Assembly: GCA_002416125.1 (NCBI GenBank)
Contig: DIBU01000010.1
Location: 189,831 to 244,097 of the forward strand
Length of the DNA stretch: 54,267 nt
Reading direction: 5' to 3'
Origin: Halieaceae bacterium UBA5044
Lineage (GTDB): Bacteria > Pseudomonadota > Gammaproteobacteria > Pseudomonadales > Halieaceae
In this document: positions 43,265-52,591 of the stretch, piece by piece
Numbering within the stretch: the stretch's first letter is position 1
How the letters are laid out: the number at the start of each line of letters is the position of its first letter
The notes under the pieces: generated by a model
What the model was told of the DNA's origin: nothing
The model's database searches: none
The model's input: only the letters and a program-made list of their open reading frames with translations
Program-made: the position numbers and the translations under genes

Positions 43265-43849
43265 GTGAGTAGAGTGACCACAGTGTTCAAGCACCCATCG
43301 GGGGGGTTCAGCCTCATCGAGATGATGGTCGTGCTGGTGATTCTGGCAATATCCCTGTTGCTGGCCGGCCCCGCCTTTACTGATCTCATCCGCGACAATC
43401 GCCTTGTATCCAGCGTCTACAGCGTTCGTGCCACCCTCAATCTTGCTCGATCTGAGGCGCTCGCGCGTCGCGATCGTGTGGTGGTATGCCCCAGTAACGT
43501 CACGGGCACGGGCTGCGTCGACAGCAGCAACTGGAGTGCCGGCTACATTGCGCTCATGGGCAGTGATGTGAGCGCCGCTGTCGATGCAGCCAATCCGGGG
43601 GGCACTCGGATTCACTGGGAGAATGAGACCAACCCCGCTGTCACGGTCAGTTTTGTTCCCAAGCTGGTGGTGTTCGATACCATCGGCTCTGCGCTGGGCA
43701 GCGCGGGAACCTTTGTGTTTTGTGATGAACGCGGCGCGAGCAAGGCTCGGGGATTGGTTCTGACCAACGCCGGGACGGTTGCCGCCAGCGTCGATAGCGA
43801 CGCCAATGGCATAGTTGAAGACGGAGCGGGTAACGATGTTTCTTGCTAG
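43265..43849 (+). CDS. fimT: Minor pseudopilin FimT/GspH family
   Basis: 194 aa type IV pilus minor pilin. The prepilin-peptidase site and N-terminal helix GFSLIEMMVVLVILAIS follow a short leader; the GspH/FimT C-terminal domain has SEALARRDRVVVCPS and a cysteine pair. The frame opens at 43133; I chose GTG 43265 with AGGAG ten bases upstream, which gives a 14-residue leader ending in GG|F. GTGs at 43274 and 43283 are alternatives. FimT-type pilins have been linked to DNA binding during transformation in some bacteria. First gene of the pilus operon. Confidence 0.85.
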   Translation: MSRVTTVFKHPSGGFSLIEMMVVLVILAISLLLAGPAFTDLIRDNRLVSSVYSVRATLNLARSEALARRDRVVVCPSNVTGTGCVDSSNWSAGYIALMGSDVSAAVDAANPGGTRIHWENETNPAVTVSFVPKLVVFDTIGSALGSAGTFVFCDERGASKARGLVLTNAGTVAASVDSDANGIVEDGAGNDVSC

Positions 43850-44468
43850 AACGGGGTCGCGGCCAAGCCGGCAATCCGGCGTCACGCTGATTGAAGCGCT
43901 GGTGACCTTTGTCATCCTGTCTGTCGGACTGCTGGGCATTGTCAGCCTGCAGGCGGTCTCCAAAAGTGCCCAGCACCAGGGGATCCAGCGCAGCAAGGCA
44001 GTCATGCTGGCCAATGACCTGGTCGAGCGAATTCGTATCAACCCGGCGGGTCTGGCGACCTACACGGCGGGCGGCCTGACCACGCCCCTGGGCGGCGGTA
44101 CCCTGAGTGCCCCCGGGACCGATTGCGCCACGGCGTCGTGCACCCCCGCCCAGCTTGCGGCTTACGACCTCTGGCTGTGGGAGCAGGGTATCGATGGCGC
44201 CACGGTCACCGTAACGGGCTCTGATGCCGTGGTTCGCAATGCGGCGGGCCTGATTGCACCACAGGCCTGCGTACGTTTCACCGCAGATCCCGGCATGGCG
44301 CGTACTGGCCTGGTCGAGGTGATTATTCAATGGCGCGGGCTGGGTGAGACCGAGGACGCTGTGGCCGCTGTCGGCGGGGAAGCCTGTGGTGGTGCCGCTG
44401 CAGGTGCGGACGATTACCGCAGGCAGCTGGTGGTGAGCACCTTTGTCATCGACGAGGCCGAATTATGA
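43836..44468 (+). CDS. pilV: Type IV pilus minor pilin PilV
   Basis: 210 aa with leader MFLARTGSRPSRQSG, cleavage before V in SG|VTLIEALVTFVILSVG, and the conserved E5. The ATG 43836 overlaps the fimT stop by 14 bases; the upstream TTG (43815) would lengthen the leader and is less likely. The C-terminal domain has two cysteine-containing loops (TDCATASC, APQACVRF). PilV primes pilus assembly together with PilW and PilX and helps present PilY1. Followed by an ATGA overlap with pilW. Confidence 0.88.
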   Translation: MFLARTGSRPSRQSGVTLIEALVTFVILSVGLLGIVSLQAVSKSAQHQGIQRSKAVMLANDLVERIRINPAGLATYTAGGLTTPLGGGTLSAPGTDCATASCTPAQLAAYDLWLWEQGIDGATVTVTGSDAVVRNAAGLIAPQACVRFTADPGMARTGLVEVIIQWRGLGETEDAVAAVGGEACGGAAAGADDYRRQLVVSTFVIDEAEL

Positions 44469-45502
44469 CAGTGGGCAACACAGGCGTGTATCAGCAGCGC
44501 GGATTCTCATTGGTCGAGTTCATGGTCGCCATGACGCTGGGCTTGATCCTGATTGCGGGCGCGGTGTCGGTGTATCTGGGCACCAAGCGGTCGTATAACG
44601 AAGTCGAGCAGGTAGCCAGCCTGGCGGAGAACAGCCGCTTTGCGGTACAGGTGTTGAACGACGCCTTGCGCCATGCCGGTTTCTTCGGCGGTGCGCATCC
44701 GCGTGATATCGTGCCCGACGTCTCGCTGGGAACGGTAACCGGCGACTGCACGGGGGATGCCGCCTTTATAGAGGTGGGCAACTATCTGCTGGCCGGTGTG
44801 CCCTCGGCAGCCGGCGCCGCGTTTAACTGCGTGACCGACGCACTGCCGCCTGCCGCGGGCGCGCCACCGCGCGAGGTGTTGGTGGTCAAGCAGGTATTGC
44901 CGCGGCCGCTGTATGACCGCGATCCTGATGACGCGGCCGCCGCGGTTGACGGTGTGATCAGTTTTCCCACCGCGATGAGTGGGCAGGAAATCTACGTCAT
45001 TGCCAACAGTGAACGCGGCATTCTGCTGGATGGTGCGGACACGGCGCCGGATGTGCGCGCGGGGAACCCCTTCGCACTGGCCGCCGCCTGGCCCTATCGG
45101 CTGCAGGTGTACTACATACGCAACCTGCCAACACCGACCTTGAGTCGGCGTGTGCTGGCCTGGGATGCCACGGCCGGCGCCATGGCCATGACCACGGAAG
45201 ATCTGGTGCCCGGGGTTGAATCGCTGCGTTTCCGGTTTGGCGTGGATACCACCGGCAATGGCGAGGTCGATCGCTTTATGACCGTGGCAGAGATGACGGC
45301 GACACCGATGTGGGATACCGCAGAGGCGGTCGAAGTGTCGCTTCTGCTGCGTGCGCCCGCTGAAGACGGCAGCTATGTGGACGGGCGTACCTATACCATT
45401 GGCGGCGTAACGGTTACGCCCGGCGGTAACTGGCGCCGCCAGCTGATTCAGACGAACGTTTCGCTGCGCAACCCGAAACTCATGATTCGCGGAGGTTTGT
45501 GA
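44465..45502 (+). CDS. pilW: Type IV pilus minor pilin PilW
   Basis: 345 aa, leader MTVGNTGVYQQRG with cleavage before FSLVEFMVAMTLGLILI, then a large C-terminal domain (VLNDALRHAGFFGG is the PilW-family segment after the helix). It starts inside the pilV stop (ATGA). Size matches the PilW family (about 270-350 aa). Forms the initiating complex at the pilus tip with PilV, PilX and PilY1. Confidence 0.88.
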   Translation: MTVGNTGVYQQRGFSLVEFMVAMTLGLILIAGAVSVYLGTKRSYNEVEQVASLAENSRFAVQVLNDALRHAGFFGGAHPRDIVPDVSLGTVTGDCTGDAAFIEVGNYLLAGVPSAAGAAFNCVTDALPPAAGAPPREVLVVKQVLPRPLYDRDPDDAAAAVDGVISFPTAMSGQEIYVIANSERGILLDGADTAPDVRAGNPFALAAAWPYRLQVYYIRNLPTPTLSRRVLAWDATAGAMAMTTEDLVPGVESLRFRFGVDTTGNGEVDRFMTVAEMTATPMWDTAEAVEVSLLLRAPAEDGSYVDGRTYTIGGVTVTPGGNWRRQLIQTNVSLRNPKLMIRGGL

Positions 45503-45993
45503 TGACTCGGCAACGCTCCCAGCGCGGTGTCGCGCTCGCGGTGTCCCTGCTTTTCCTGCTGGTGGTGACCATTGTCAGCATCACTGCAGCGACCAACAGT
45601 TCCATGGGGCTGCGTATGGCCGGCAATCTGCAGGACAACTTCGAATCCTTCCAGGCAGCGGAGGCCGGCGTTTATGGCGCCCTGGCCCTGGCGGGTACGG
45701 CGCAGGATCCCTTCCTGCGCGTGGATGACGATACGCCGTTCGCCGGCCTCAACGCCTCGACAGAGCACCCGCTGCGCCGCCTGCGCGATGGGGTCGGGTC
45801 CGTGGATGTGCGGGTTGCGGTGGTGGGTGTGGCGCGGGAATGTCCGCGTCCGCCGGGTGAAACCGGCGGCAGCAGTATTGGTGTGTTTGATTGTGACTAT
45901 TACCGGGTGACCTCGGAACACGATGTGGCCGGCAAGGCGCGTTCGCGCGTTGAGCTGGGTGTGGTCAAGACGGTGGTGGGCGAAGCCGGATAG
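45502..45993 (+). CDS. pilX: Type IV pilus minor pilin PilX
   Basis: 163 aa. The N terminus QRGVALAVSLLFLLVVTIV matches PilX, which has a hydrophobic helix but lacks the standard E5 context. MRMAGNLQDNFESFQAAEAG-type sequence (here LRMAGNLQDNFESFQAAEAG) is the family motif. GGAGG lies seven bases before ATG 45502, and that ATG shares its A with the pilW stop. Functions with PilV, PilW and PilY1 at the pilus tip. Confidence 0.88.
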   Translation: MTRQRSQRGVALAVSLLFLLVVTIVSITAATNSSMGLRMAGNLQDNFESFQAAEAGVYGALALAGTAQDPFLRVDDDTPFAGLNASTEHPLRRLRDGVGSVDVRVAVVGVARECPRPPGETGGSSIGVFDCDYYRVTSEHDVAGKARSRVELGVVKTVVGEAG

Positions 45994-46030
45994 GCATTGA
46001 TTGAGCCTGTGTGAAACAGGGGGCGGAACT

Positions 46031-49000
46031 ATGAAGATGGCAACGGGTATGTGGAACGCAGTTCGGATCACGGCAGCGGCAGCGGTGCTGCTGTCGGCGG
46101 GTACGTTTCCCGTGAGTGCGGACGACACGGAGATCTACAAGGCCGAGTTCAGCGCCAGCACCGGGTCCCGGCCCAAGGTGCTGGTGGTGTTCGATGATTC
46201 GGGCAGTATGGCGACCATGGTGGACCAACAGCGCCCGCCCTACGACCCCGAGGCGACGACCTACCAGCACACCTTTGTCTCGGGCGGCCGTCCATCCAAC
46301 TGGTCGGATCGCATCTACTGGTCCACCGATGGCAATGTGCCGCCCAAGCGTATCGGTGGCCAGGCCAACCCCAACTGGTTTCTGAAGAGCAAGAACCGCT
46401 GCGCGTCCTCCTACGACAGCCTCGCTCTGGATGGTCGCTTTACGGCAGACCGGGCGCGGCGCTGGGTGGATTCGCGCCTGGTGGAAACGGCAGGCTATTT
46501 CCGCTGCGAAAACTCCGATGAGACTTTGCAGGGCAATGGCTGCTACAAGTTTGTTGATGTTGACGTCACCACTGAGATTTGTCCTGACCCCGTAGTTGTC
46601 GAAGTTACACGGTCTGAGTGGGAGGCATGGCCGGGCGAAAAGACCCGGGATTGCCCCGACAAGCGTGTCAGCAGGTGTGAAAGCGGCGCGGTTGCCTGGG
46701 ACTATTTCATCGTCAGGCAGGATCCCTGCACCACGGAAACCGTGACAGAGTCCACCTGGACGCGCATGCGCGATGCGGTCTGGGTGCCGCCCTCCACAGC
46801 GCTCAGCTTTGAAAGCTGGCAGCCTCTTACAGGCGGTGTCACCGAGCCGCCTCACGTGGAGTGCCTGAATGACGTGGCCTCCGGAATTGCCAACAATGGT
46901 GCGGGTATTGGCCCGGGTTATCCCCAGGATGGCGTGCAAACCGGCAATGAGTACGGCCCGAACCCGGACCCCTCGATGAATTGGGGTACTGGCGCGTATA
47001 CGTTCTATACCGGCCACTACCTGGACTGGTACTACGACGATTCACTGGAGGAGCCCCGCAGCCGTATCGACATCGCCCAGGATGTGGTGTCGACGATCAT
47101 GCGCAGCAACCCCGGCGTCGACTTCGGCCTGATGGAGTTCAACAGCAACCAGGGCAGCAGTAATCACGGTGGACGCGTGGTCAGCCGCATCATCGCAAAC
47201 ATGACGGATGCCCAGCGCACCAACGTGATCAACATGGTGAATTCGATGACGGCGGACGGGGCTACGCCTCTTTGCGAGTCGATGTATGAGGCCTACCGCT
47301 ATTTGTCGGGGGGGCAGGTCCTGTGGGGCGATGATCGCCGCACGGGTGACAGCTGGCCGCCGGATGATGCGTTGCCGCAGGATCCGCTGGCATCCAGTGG
47401 CGGTACGTATATCTCGCCGAGTACTGACTGCGCCTACACCTATGTCATCCTCATGACTGACGGTCAGCCGACCAACGATGACCGAGCGAATACGTTCATT
47501 GAAACGCTCACGGGCAAGACCTGTAACAACTATCAGCATGATAGTGGGCAGGGCATGCGCAAGAACTGTATGCCCGAACTCGCCGAGTATATGGCCAATA
47601 CCGATCTGGACGACGACACGACCAACGGTAACCAGTTCGGTATCACCTATACCATCGGTTTTACCACCGACCAGCAGTTGCTGGCAGATACGGCCGAGAA
47701 GGGTAAAGGCGAATACTACACGGCGAACAACGCGCAGGAACTGGCGGCGGCATTCCAGGGTGCAATTGTCAGTATCCTCGCAACGGATACTACGTTCACC
47801 TCGCCGGCCGTGGCGGTAGATACCTTTACCCGCACCCAGAGCCGCGATGAGATTTTCTACGCGATGTTCAAGCCGGGTGAAACCGTAGACTGGCAGGGCA
47901 ACATCAAGAAACTGAAGCTGCGCATCGACGACGGTGAGGCCGTGTTGGTGGATGGTAACGGTACGCCTGCCATCGATGCCGCCACCGGCTTTATCAAGGA
48001 CAGCGCGGTAACGTTCTGGGGTTCTACTGCCGATGGCGGTGGCGTGGAGAAAGGCGGGGTCGGCGGACTGCTTGCGGCACGGAGTGCCGGCTCGCGTTCG
48101 CTCTATACGAACACCGGATCGGGGGGTGCCTTGCAGGCGCTGGAGTCCGATAACATCACAGCGAGCGCCATGGGCGTTGCCAATGACGCGGAGTTGTATA
48201 ACCTGTTCGGTGTGGCTTCGGACGTGGCCTTGACCCGGCTGATCAACTGGGCTCGCGGCTTTGACGCCTATGACAAGGACGGTGATGGCGACAGCACGGA
48301 TACCCGCAGCTGGATCATGGGCGATATCCTGCACAGCCAACCGCTGGTATTGAACTACGGTGCTCGCAGCGGTTATACCCAGGCGGCTCCGGACATTCGC
48401 TTGTTGGTGGGTACCAACGCGGGCTTCGTGCACATGTTCGGCAATGACAACGGTCAGGAAGACTGGGCATTTTTCCCCAAGGAGCTGGCATCCATTCTCC
48501 GTGCCCGCAGCCAGAACGCGCGCTCTTCGCAGAACATCTACGGCATGGACCTCACGCCAGTGGCCTACACACTGGATGTGAATGGTGACGGCACGCTGAA
48601 TTCCGGCGCCGGCGACAAGGTCTGGGCGTACTTTGGCATGCGTCGGGGCGGCGATGGCTACTACGCGCTGGACATTTCTGACCCGGATAGTCCGTCCTTC
48701 CTGTGGCATATCGACGCGTCCACCACCGGCTTCACTGAAATGGGGCAGACCTGGTCGGAGCCGGTGGTAACGCGTATTCCGGGCTACACGGACGGCAGTG
48801 GCGTACCCAAGCCGGTGCTGGTGTTCGGTGCCGGGTACGATACGAACAAGGACAGTTCCGGGGTGGCAACGCCGGACAGTAAAGGCCGTGGTATCTTCAT
48901 TGTTGACGCCCAGACCGGGGCGCTGGTGTGGAGCGTCACGCCGGCGGCCAACAGCGTGAAGAACCTGCGCGAGTCGGCGCTGCAGCATTCTGTGGCGGCA

Positions 49001-49888
49001 CCGGTCACGGTGCTGGACGGCAACGGGGACAAACTCACCGATCGCATCTACTTTGCCGATACCGGTGGGAACATCTGGCGGGTGGACCTGCCGGGCAACA
49101 CGTTGCCGACCGCGAGCCAGACCACCTGGCAGATCAACCAGCTGGCCAGTCTGGGCGGTGGAAATGCCGCGAATGACCGGCGCTTCTTTAACGCGCCGGA
49201 TGTCGTGCGCATCCGCTTTGACGGCAATCCGATTGATGCGATCCTCATAGGCTCTGGTGATCGCACCAACCCGAATGCAACGGATGTCAATAATCGCTTC
49301 TACATGATCCGGGATCTGGCGATTGGTGCTTACTCCACTCCCAGGCCCAGCACTTCGGACTGTGCCGACGATGACATTGCCGACTTCCGCTGCTTCCTGC
49401 CGATCAATAATGCGGGCCTGTATAACATCACCAACAACCGTCTGGTAACGGGCACCGATGAGCAGCGTGCCACCGCGCTGGCGGCACTGAAGTCTGCGCT
49501 TGGTTGGCGTCTGGATCTGACGGGTGACGGTGAGAAGGCGCTGTCCAAGTCGATTACGCTGAACGGCAAGGTGTTTTTCACCACGTTTACACCGAGCAGT
49601 GTGCTGGACGACATCAACGTATGCGAACCCGTGTCGGGTGTTGGGCGCCTCTATGTGGTGGATCTGTACACGGGCGACCGGAACACGATTGCCCTGGGTG
49701 CCATTATTCCGGATACACCCTCGGTGCATTTCGGCGAGGATGGCCAGATACGCCTGCTGCTGCCACCAGGCACGCCGCAGGGTGATACCGACGGCGACGG
49801 CGAGCAGAATTGCGAGGCCGGTGTGTGTGATATCGGTGTGCCGCTCCGCGCACCCTATGGTGACTACTGGTTCGAGGAGGGCTACTGA
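46031..49888 (+). CDS. pilY1: PilY1-type pilus tip adhesin and surface sensor
   Basis: 1285 aa secreted protein. The signal peptide is followed by a von Willebrand A domain whose MIDAS motif DDSGS is at 55-59 (second strand LMTDGQPTNDD), then a C-terminal beta-propeller (Neisseria PilC-like, PF05567) with Ca-binding loops such as DGNGDKLTD (49016-49042, followed by RIYFADTGGNIWRVD), DKDGDGDSTDT and DVNGDGTL. The frame opens at 46001; ATG 46031 starts the signal peptide. In Pseudomonas, PilY1 caps pili, controls retraction through calcium and signals to the c-di-GMP network on surfaces. Position after pilX and before pilE is canonical. Confidence 0.93.
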   Translation: MKMATGMWNAVRITAAAAVLLSAGTFPVSADDTEIYKAEFSASTGSRPKVLVVFDDSGSMATMVDQQRPPYDPEATTYQHTFVSGGRPSNWSDRIYWSTDGNVPPKRIGGQANPNWFLKSKNRCASSYDSLALDGRFTADRARRWVDSRLVETAGYFRCENSDETLQGNGCYKFVDVDVTTEICPDPVVVEVTRSEWEAWPGEKTRDCPDKRVSRCESGAVAWDYFIVRQDPCTTETVTESTWTRMRDAVWVPPSTALSFESWQPLTGGVTEPPHVECLNDVASGIANNGAGIGPGYPQDGVQTGNEYGPNPDPSMNWGTGAYTFYTGHYLDWYYDDSLEEPRSRIDIAQDVVSTIMRSNPGVDFGLMEFNSNQGSSNHGGRVVSRIIANMTDAQRTNVINMVNSMTADGATPLCESMYEAYRYLSGGQVLWGDDRRTGDSWPPDDALPQDPLASSGGTYISPSTDCAYTYVILMTDGQPTNDDRANTFIETLTGKTCNNYQHDSGQGMRKNCMPELAEYMANTDLDDDTTNGNQFGITYTIGFTTDQQLLADTAEKGKGEYYTANNAQELAAAFQGAIVSILATDTTFTSPAVAVDTFTRTQSRDEIFYAMFKPGETVDWQGNIKKLKLRIDDGEAVLVDGNGTPAIDAATGFIKDSAVTFWGSTADGGGVEKGGVGGLLAARSAGSRSLYTNTGSGGALQALESDNITASAMGVANDAELYNLFGVASDVALTRLINWARGFDAYDKDGDGDSTDTRSWIMGDILHSQPLVLNYGARSGYTQAAPDIRLLVGTNAGFVHMFGNDNGQEDWAFFPKELASILRARSQNARSSQNIYGMDLTPVAYTLDVNGDGTLNSGAGDKVWAYFGMRRGGDGYYALDISDPDSPSFLWHIDASTTGFTEMGQTWSEPVVTRIPGYTDGSGVPKPVLVFGAGYDTNKDSSGVATPDSKGRGIFIVDAQTGALVWSVTPAANSVKNLRESALQHSVAAPVTVLDGNGDKLTDRIYFADTGGNIWRVDLPGNTLPTASQTTWQINQLASLGGGNAANDRRFFNAPDVVRIRFDGNPIDAILIGSGDRTNPNATDVNNRFYMIRDLAIGAYSTPRPSTSDCADDDIADFRCFLPINNAGLYNITNNRLVTGTDEQRATALAALKSALGWRLDLTGDGEKALSKSITLNGKVFFTTFTPSSVLDDINVCEPVSGVGRLYVVDLYTGDRNTIALGAIIPDTPSVHFGEDGQIRLLLPPGTPQGDTDGDGEQNCEAGVCDIGVPLRAPYGDYWFEEGY

Positions 49889-50358
49889 TGCCAGGGGTCG
49901 CATTGAGCGTTGCGCAGCGCAGCGGAGTGGCGAGGTGCAGTGCCACAGGAGGCTTCACACTGATGGAAGTCATGATTGTGGTGGTGATCGTTGGGATCCT
50001 GATGTCAGTCGCCCTGCCGGCCTATCAAGGCAGCTTGCAGAAAGGCCGGCGTAGCGATGCGATGTCGGCACTGCTCGACGCTTCCAATCGGCAGCAGCAA
50101 TTCATGCTGGATCAGGGCCGCTACACCACCGACATGCAGGAGCTGGGTTATGCGGCCAGCCCCATGATTTCCGATGAGGGTCACTACAGTGTCAGTGCGG
50201 CAGCCTGCACCGGTGGCGTGATCGCCAACTGTTTTCAGCTCACTGCCACGCCAGTGAGCGGTTCACCGCAGGCCAGTGACACGCGCTGCACCACCTTTAT
50301 TCTGGATTCATTTGGCACCCGCTCTGCAACGGGTACAACTGCCGCCGAGTGCTGGTAA
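49888..50358 (+). CDS. pilE: Type IV pilin PilE
   Basis: 156 aa pilin-like protein: leader ending in ATGG, cleavage before FTLMEVMIVVVIVGILMSVALPAY (listed here in part; E5 is present), helix-proximal QGSLQKGRRSDAMSALLD and a C-terminal disulfide region (CTGG, CFQL, DTRCTTF, AAECW). The leader is longer than usual (22 residues from ATG 49888). The ATG overlaps the pilY1 stop by one base. Minor pilin PilE follows PilY1 in the Pseudomonas operon. It is probably a minor rather than the major pilin. Confidence 0.88.
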   Translation: MPGVALSVAQRSGVARCSATGGFTLMEVMIVVVIVGILMSVALPAYQGSLQKGRRSDAMSALLDASNRQQQFMLDQGRYTTDMQELGYAASPMISDEGHYSVSAAACTGGVIANCFQLTATPVSGSPQASDTRCTTFILDSFGTRSATGTTAAECW

Positions 50359-50380
50359 TGCGGAAACGAGTAGGAGAGAG

Positions 50381-50689
50381 ATGATGAATATAGCAGGTCG
50401 TTGGAGCGCGCTCGCAGTGTTTTGTGCCTTGTCTGTTTCCACAGCGCTGGTGTTTGCGCAGGCGAAGATGCCGCAGGGTGAGTTTGTCTGCCAGGTGAAA
50501 GATGCAGATGGCGAAACACGCTTCGTCGGTATACAGGCCTCTGATGTGAACAGAGCCAAGGCGATTGCCGAGGGTAAAGCGAAGTGGGCGGTGCCGGCGG
50601 GTCGCGAGGTGGTCGAGTGTATTAATCCGAACACGCAGACTTTCAGGCAGCGGGAAGCGCAAAAGCTGTATCGGGAAGACGTTCGCTAG
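50381..50689 (+). CDS. Small secreted protein of unknown function after pilE
   Basis: 102 aa. AGGAGAG directly precedes ATG 50381; a signal peptide (MMNIAGRWSALAVFCALSVSTALVFAQ) leaves a mature part of about 75 residues with two cysteines (EFVCQVKD, VVECINPN), probably a disulfide-linked small domain. GIQASDVNRAKAIAEGKAKW suggests a short helix. I recognise no family. It lies 22 bases after pilE and is likely the last gene of the pilus operon, so an envelope or pilus accessory role is possible. The longer open frame from 50276 overlaps pilE and is rejected. Confidence 0.7.
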   Translation: MMNIAGRWSALAVFCALSVSTALVFAQAKMPQGEFVCQVKDADGETRFVGIQASDVNRAKAIAEGKAKWAVPAGREVVECINPNTQTFRQREAQKLYREDVR

Positions 50690-50771
50690 TCGCGCAGTGC
50701 TCACTCGCTGTTTGTCCTGCCCCCGGCGTTGCTGTTCGATTCAGGGCGACGCCTTTTCAGTGCTCCGTTCC

Positions 50772-50801
50772 CTCCGCGTCCAGTGATAGCAGGGCGCGGA
50801 G
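50772..50801 (+). terminator. Inverted repeat after the pilus operon
   Basis: CTCCGCG (50772-50778) and CGCGGAG (50795-50801) are 7-bp complementary arms with a 16-base loop, 83 bases past the last gene of the pilus operon. There is no U-run. Weak terminator candidate. Confidence 0.35.
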
Positions 50802-50888
50802 TGTCGGCATTTACCTCTCTGGTCTGCGGTATCAGCGGCCCGCCATTATGAGCAGGGACGCTGGATTTAGCTTCGAGCGGGGCGCGGA

Positions 50889-52430
50889 GTGATTAGCTAC
50901 GCGCTCTCCGGCGCGCTGATGATTCTGGCATCGCCGCTGGTCAATGCCTGGCCGCTGGTTGCTGTCGCGCTGGCACCTGCGATAGCCGGTTTCTGGCAGG
51001 ATTCCGGGTTGTCGGCCAGTGCAGCACAGCCCCGTCGGTATTGGCGGATGGTTCTGGGCGGATACCTGGTTGGCCTCTGCTATGCCGCGTCTCACTTCTA
51101 CTGGCTTATAGAGTTCAAGCCTGCGTGGCTGTTCCCGGTGCTGGCTGGTTTTGCACTGATGCCTGCCATCCTTGGTCTCGCCGTGTCGCTTGCCGTTGGT
51201 GCGGGGCTGCGCGGTTTCGCACTGTTAGTGTGGACGACTCTAAGCTGGACGGCGATTGAAGTACTGGCCTCGGACCTTTGGCTTGGTTTGCCGTCCTATG
51301 CGCTGGGGTATTACCTGTGGCAGGCCCCGCTGTTGCTGCAAACTGCAGACGTGGCGGGGGTGTTCGGTATCAGCTTCTGCGTCATGGCAGTGAATGTACT
51401 GGCAGCGCAGTGTTGGCGGGCGCGCGGTGTCGGCAGGGTCTCCTGGTGGTTGCTGACGCTGTGCCTGAGTGCGTCAGTGTTGGGCTATGGTATGTGGCGC
51501 CAGGCGGCGGTCGAGGGCCTCATTGAAGCGGGGCCCAAAGTGCCGGTACGTGCCCTGCACACCGATATTACGCTGGAAGAAAAACACGATGAAGCGAAAA
51601 CCAGGCGCATGTTCGCCGAGTTTATCAGGGTCACCCGAGAAGCCGCAACCGGGTCTTCTGCTGCCGCGTTGACGGTGTGGCCGGAAACCAGCCTGCCACT
51701 GTGGCTGCGCTCTGCAGAGAATCTGGACATCCTGCAGGAGTTGTCGCTGGCTGCCGCGGACACACACACACCCATACTGGTTGGTGCCTATTCCATGACC
51801 CTCTCGGCCGCTGGGAAACCCCGGTTATCCAATTCCGCTTTTCTGGTTCCCGTTGCCGGCGACATTACGGAGGAATATCACAAGGTGAAGCTCGTGCCCG
51901 GAGCCGAGCACAATCCACTGGAGGGCTGGCTGCCGGAGCGCTGGCTAGAGCGGTGGCCGTCGCGCATGGCGCGGGGAGAGACCAGTCGGCCGCTTGACGG
52001 GGGCGCGCTGCAGCTTGGCGTCTTCATCTGCTGGGAGGCATTCTTCCCGCAGCATGTTCGTGCGCTGTCCCGTGCTGGTGCTGATCTGCTGGTTAACATG
52101 TCGAACGATGAGGCCGCTTTCGGTCCACTGCGCCGCGCGTATTCCATTCCCCTGCCGCACCTTGTCTTGCGAGCGATCGAAAACCGCAGGTTTGTTGTGC
52201 GTAGCGCCAACGTCGGTGCTTCGTTATTCATCGCACCCACTGGCGAGATCGTTGCCACTTCGCTGCCAGCCGCCACCGGGATAGTACAGGCGCTGGTCAC
52301 GCCGTTGCAGGAGCAGACCTATTTCACGGAGTACGGGTTTCAGATCGCTCGAGCCGCGCTTCTGTGCTGGCTTGCCTGGACGTTGTGGTTGGTGGTCCGC
52401 TTGGGGCTTCGCCCCGATGTGCGTCTCTAG
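50889..52430 (+). CDS. Second Lnt-like N-acyltransferase / nitrilase-fold membrane protein
   Basis: 513 aa: about six membrane helices, then a carbon-nitrogen hydrolase domain with the full catalytic set: Glu266 (WPETSLP), Lys332 (YHKVKLVPGAEHNP) and Cys381-x-Glu383 (FICWEAFFP), and a final helix. Architecture and spacing equal Lnt, but sequence is divergent from the true lnt at 7675-9186 (the FGEYVP loop is GAEHNP here). It probably acylates a special lipoprotein or another amine at the outer face of the membrane. GTG 50889 is the upstream start; ATG 50919 is an alternative. Neighbours are the pilus operon and the giant adhesin. Confidence 0.82.
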   Translation: MISYALSGALMILASPLVNAWPLVAVALAPAIAGFWQDSGLSASAAQPRRYWRMVLGGYLVGLCYAASHFYWLIEFKPAWLFPVLAGFALMPAILGLAVSLAVGAGLRGFALLVWTTLSWTAIEVLASDLWLGLPSYALGYYLWQAPLLLQTADVAGVFGISFCVMAVNVLAAQCWRARGVGRVSWWLLTLCLSASVLGYGMWRQAAVEGLIEAGPKVPVRALHTDITLEEKHDEAKTRRMFAEFIRVTREAATGSSAAALTVWPETSLPLWLRSAENLDILQELSLAAADTHTPILVGAYSMTLSAAGKPRLSNSAFLVPVAGDITEEYHKVKLVPGAEHNPLEGWLPERWLERWPSRMARGETSRPLDGGALQLGVFICWEAFFPQHVRALSRAGADLLVNMSNDEAAFGPLRRAYSIPLPHLVLRAIENRRFVVRSANVGASLFIAPTGEIVATSLPAATGIVQALVTPLQEQTYFTEYGFQIARAALLCWLAWTLWLVVRLGLRPDVRL

Positions 52431-52591
52431 CGTTTTCCGCACGCAAAGACGGTCTCTCCGGGCCTGTTGGTTTTCCAGCATCTGAAGGCCTTTCCTGGCC
52501 GACCGCACCGGCCCCGGGAACACTGACAACGCCCATCCAAGCCTGCGTACGATCACTGTATTGATGCGAAAGGGCAGGATTCACCCAGTTC

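Noticed and set aside
47042..49903. 953-codon open frame on the minus strand inside pilY1
   Set aside because: It is fully antisense to a gene with clear VWA and beta-propeller motifs, has no recognisable domains or ribosome binding site, and overlaps start and stop of neighbours. Long antisense frames are common in GC-rich DNA.
50848..50892. 14-codon frame whose stop overlaps the GTG of the second Lnt-like gene
   Set aside because: The overlap would fit a leader peptide, but no ribosome binding site precedes its ATG and the composition is unremarkable.
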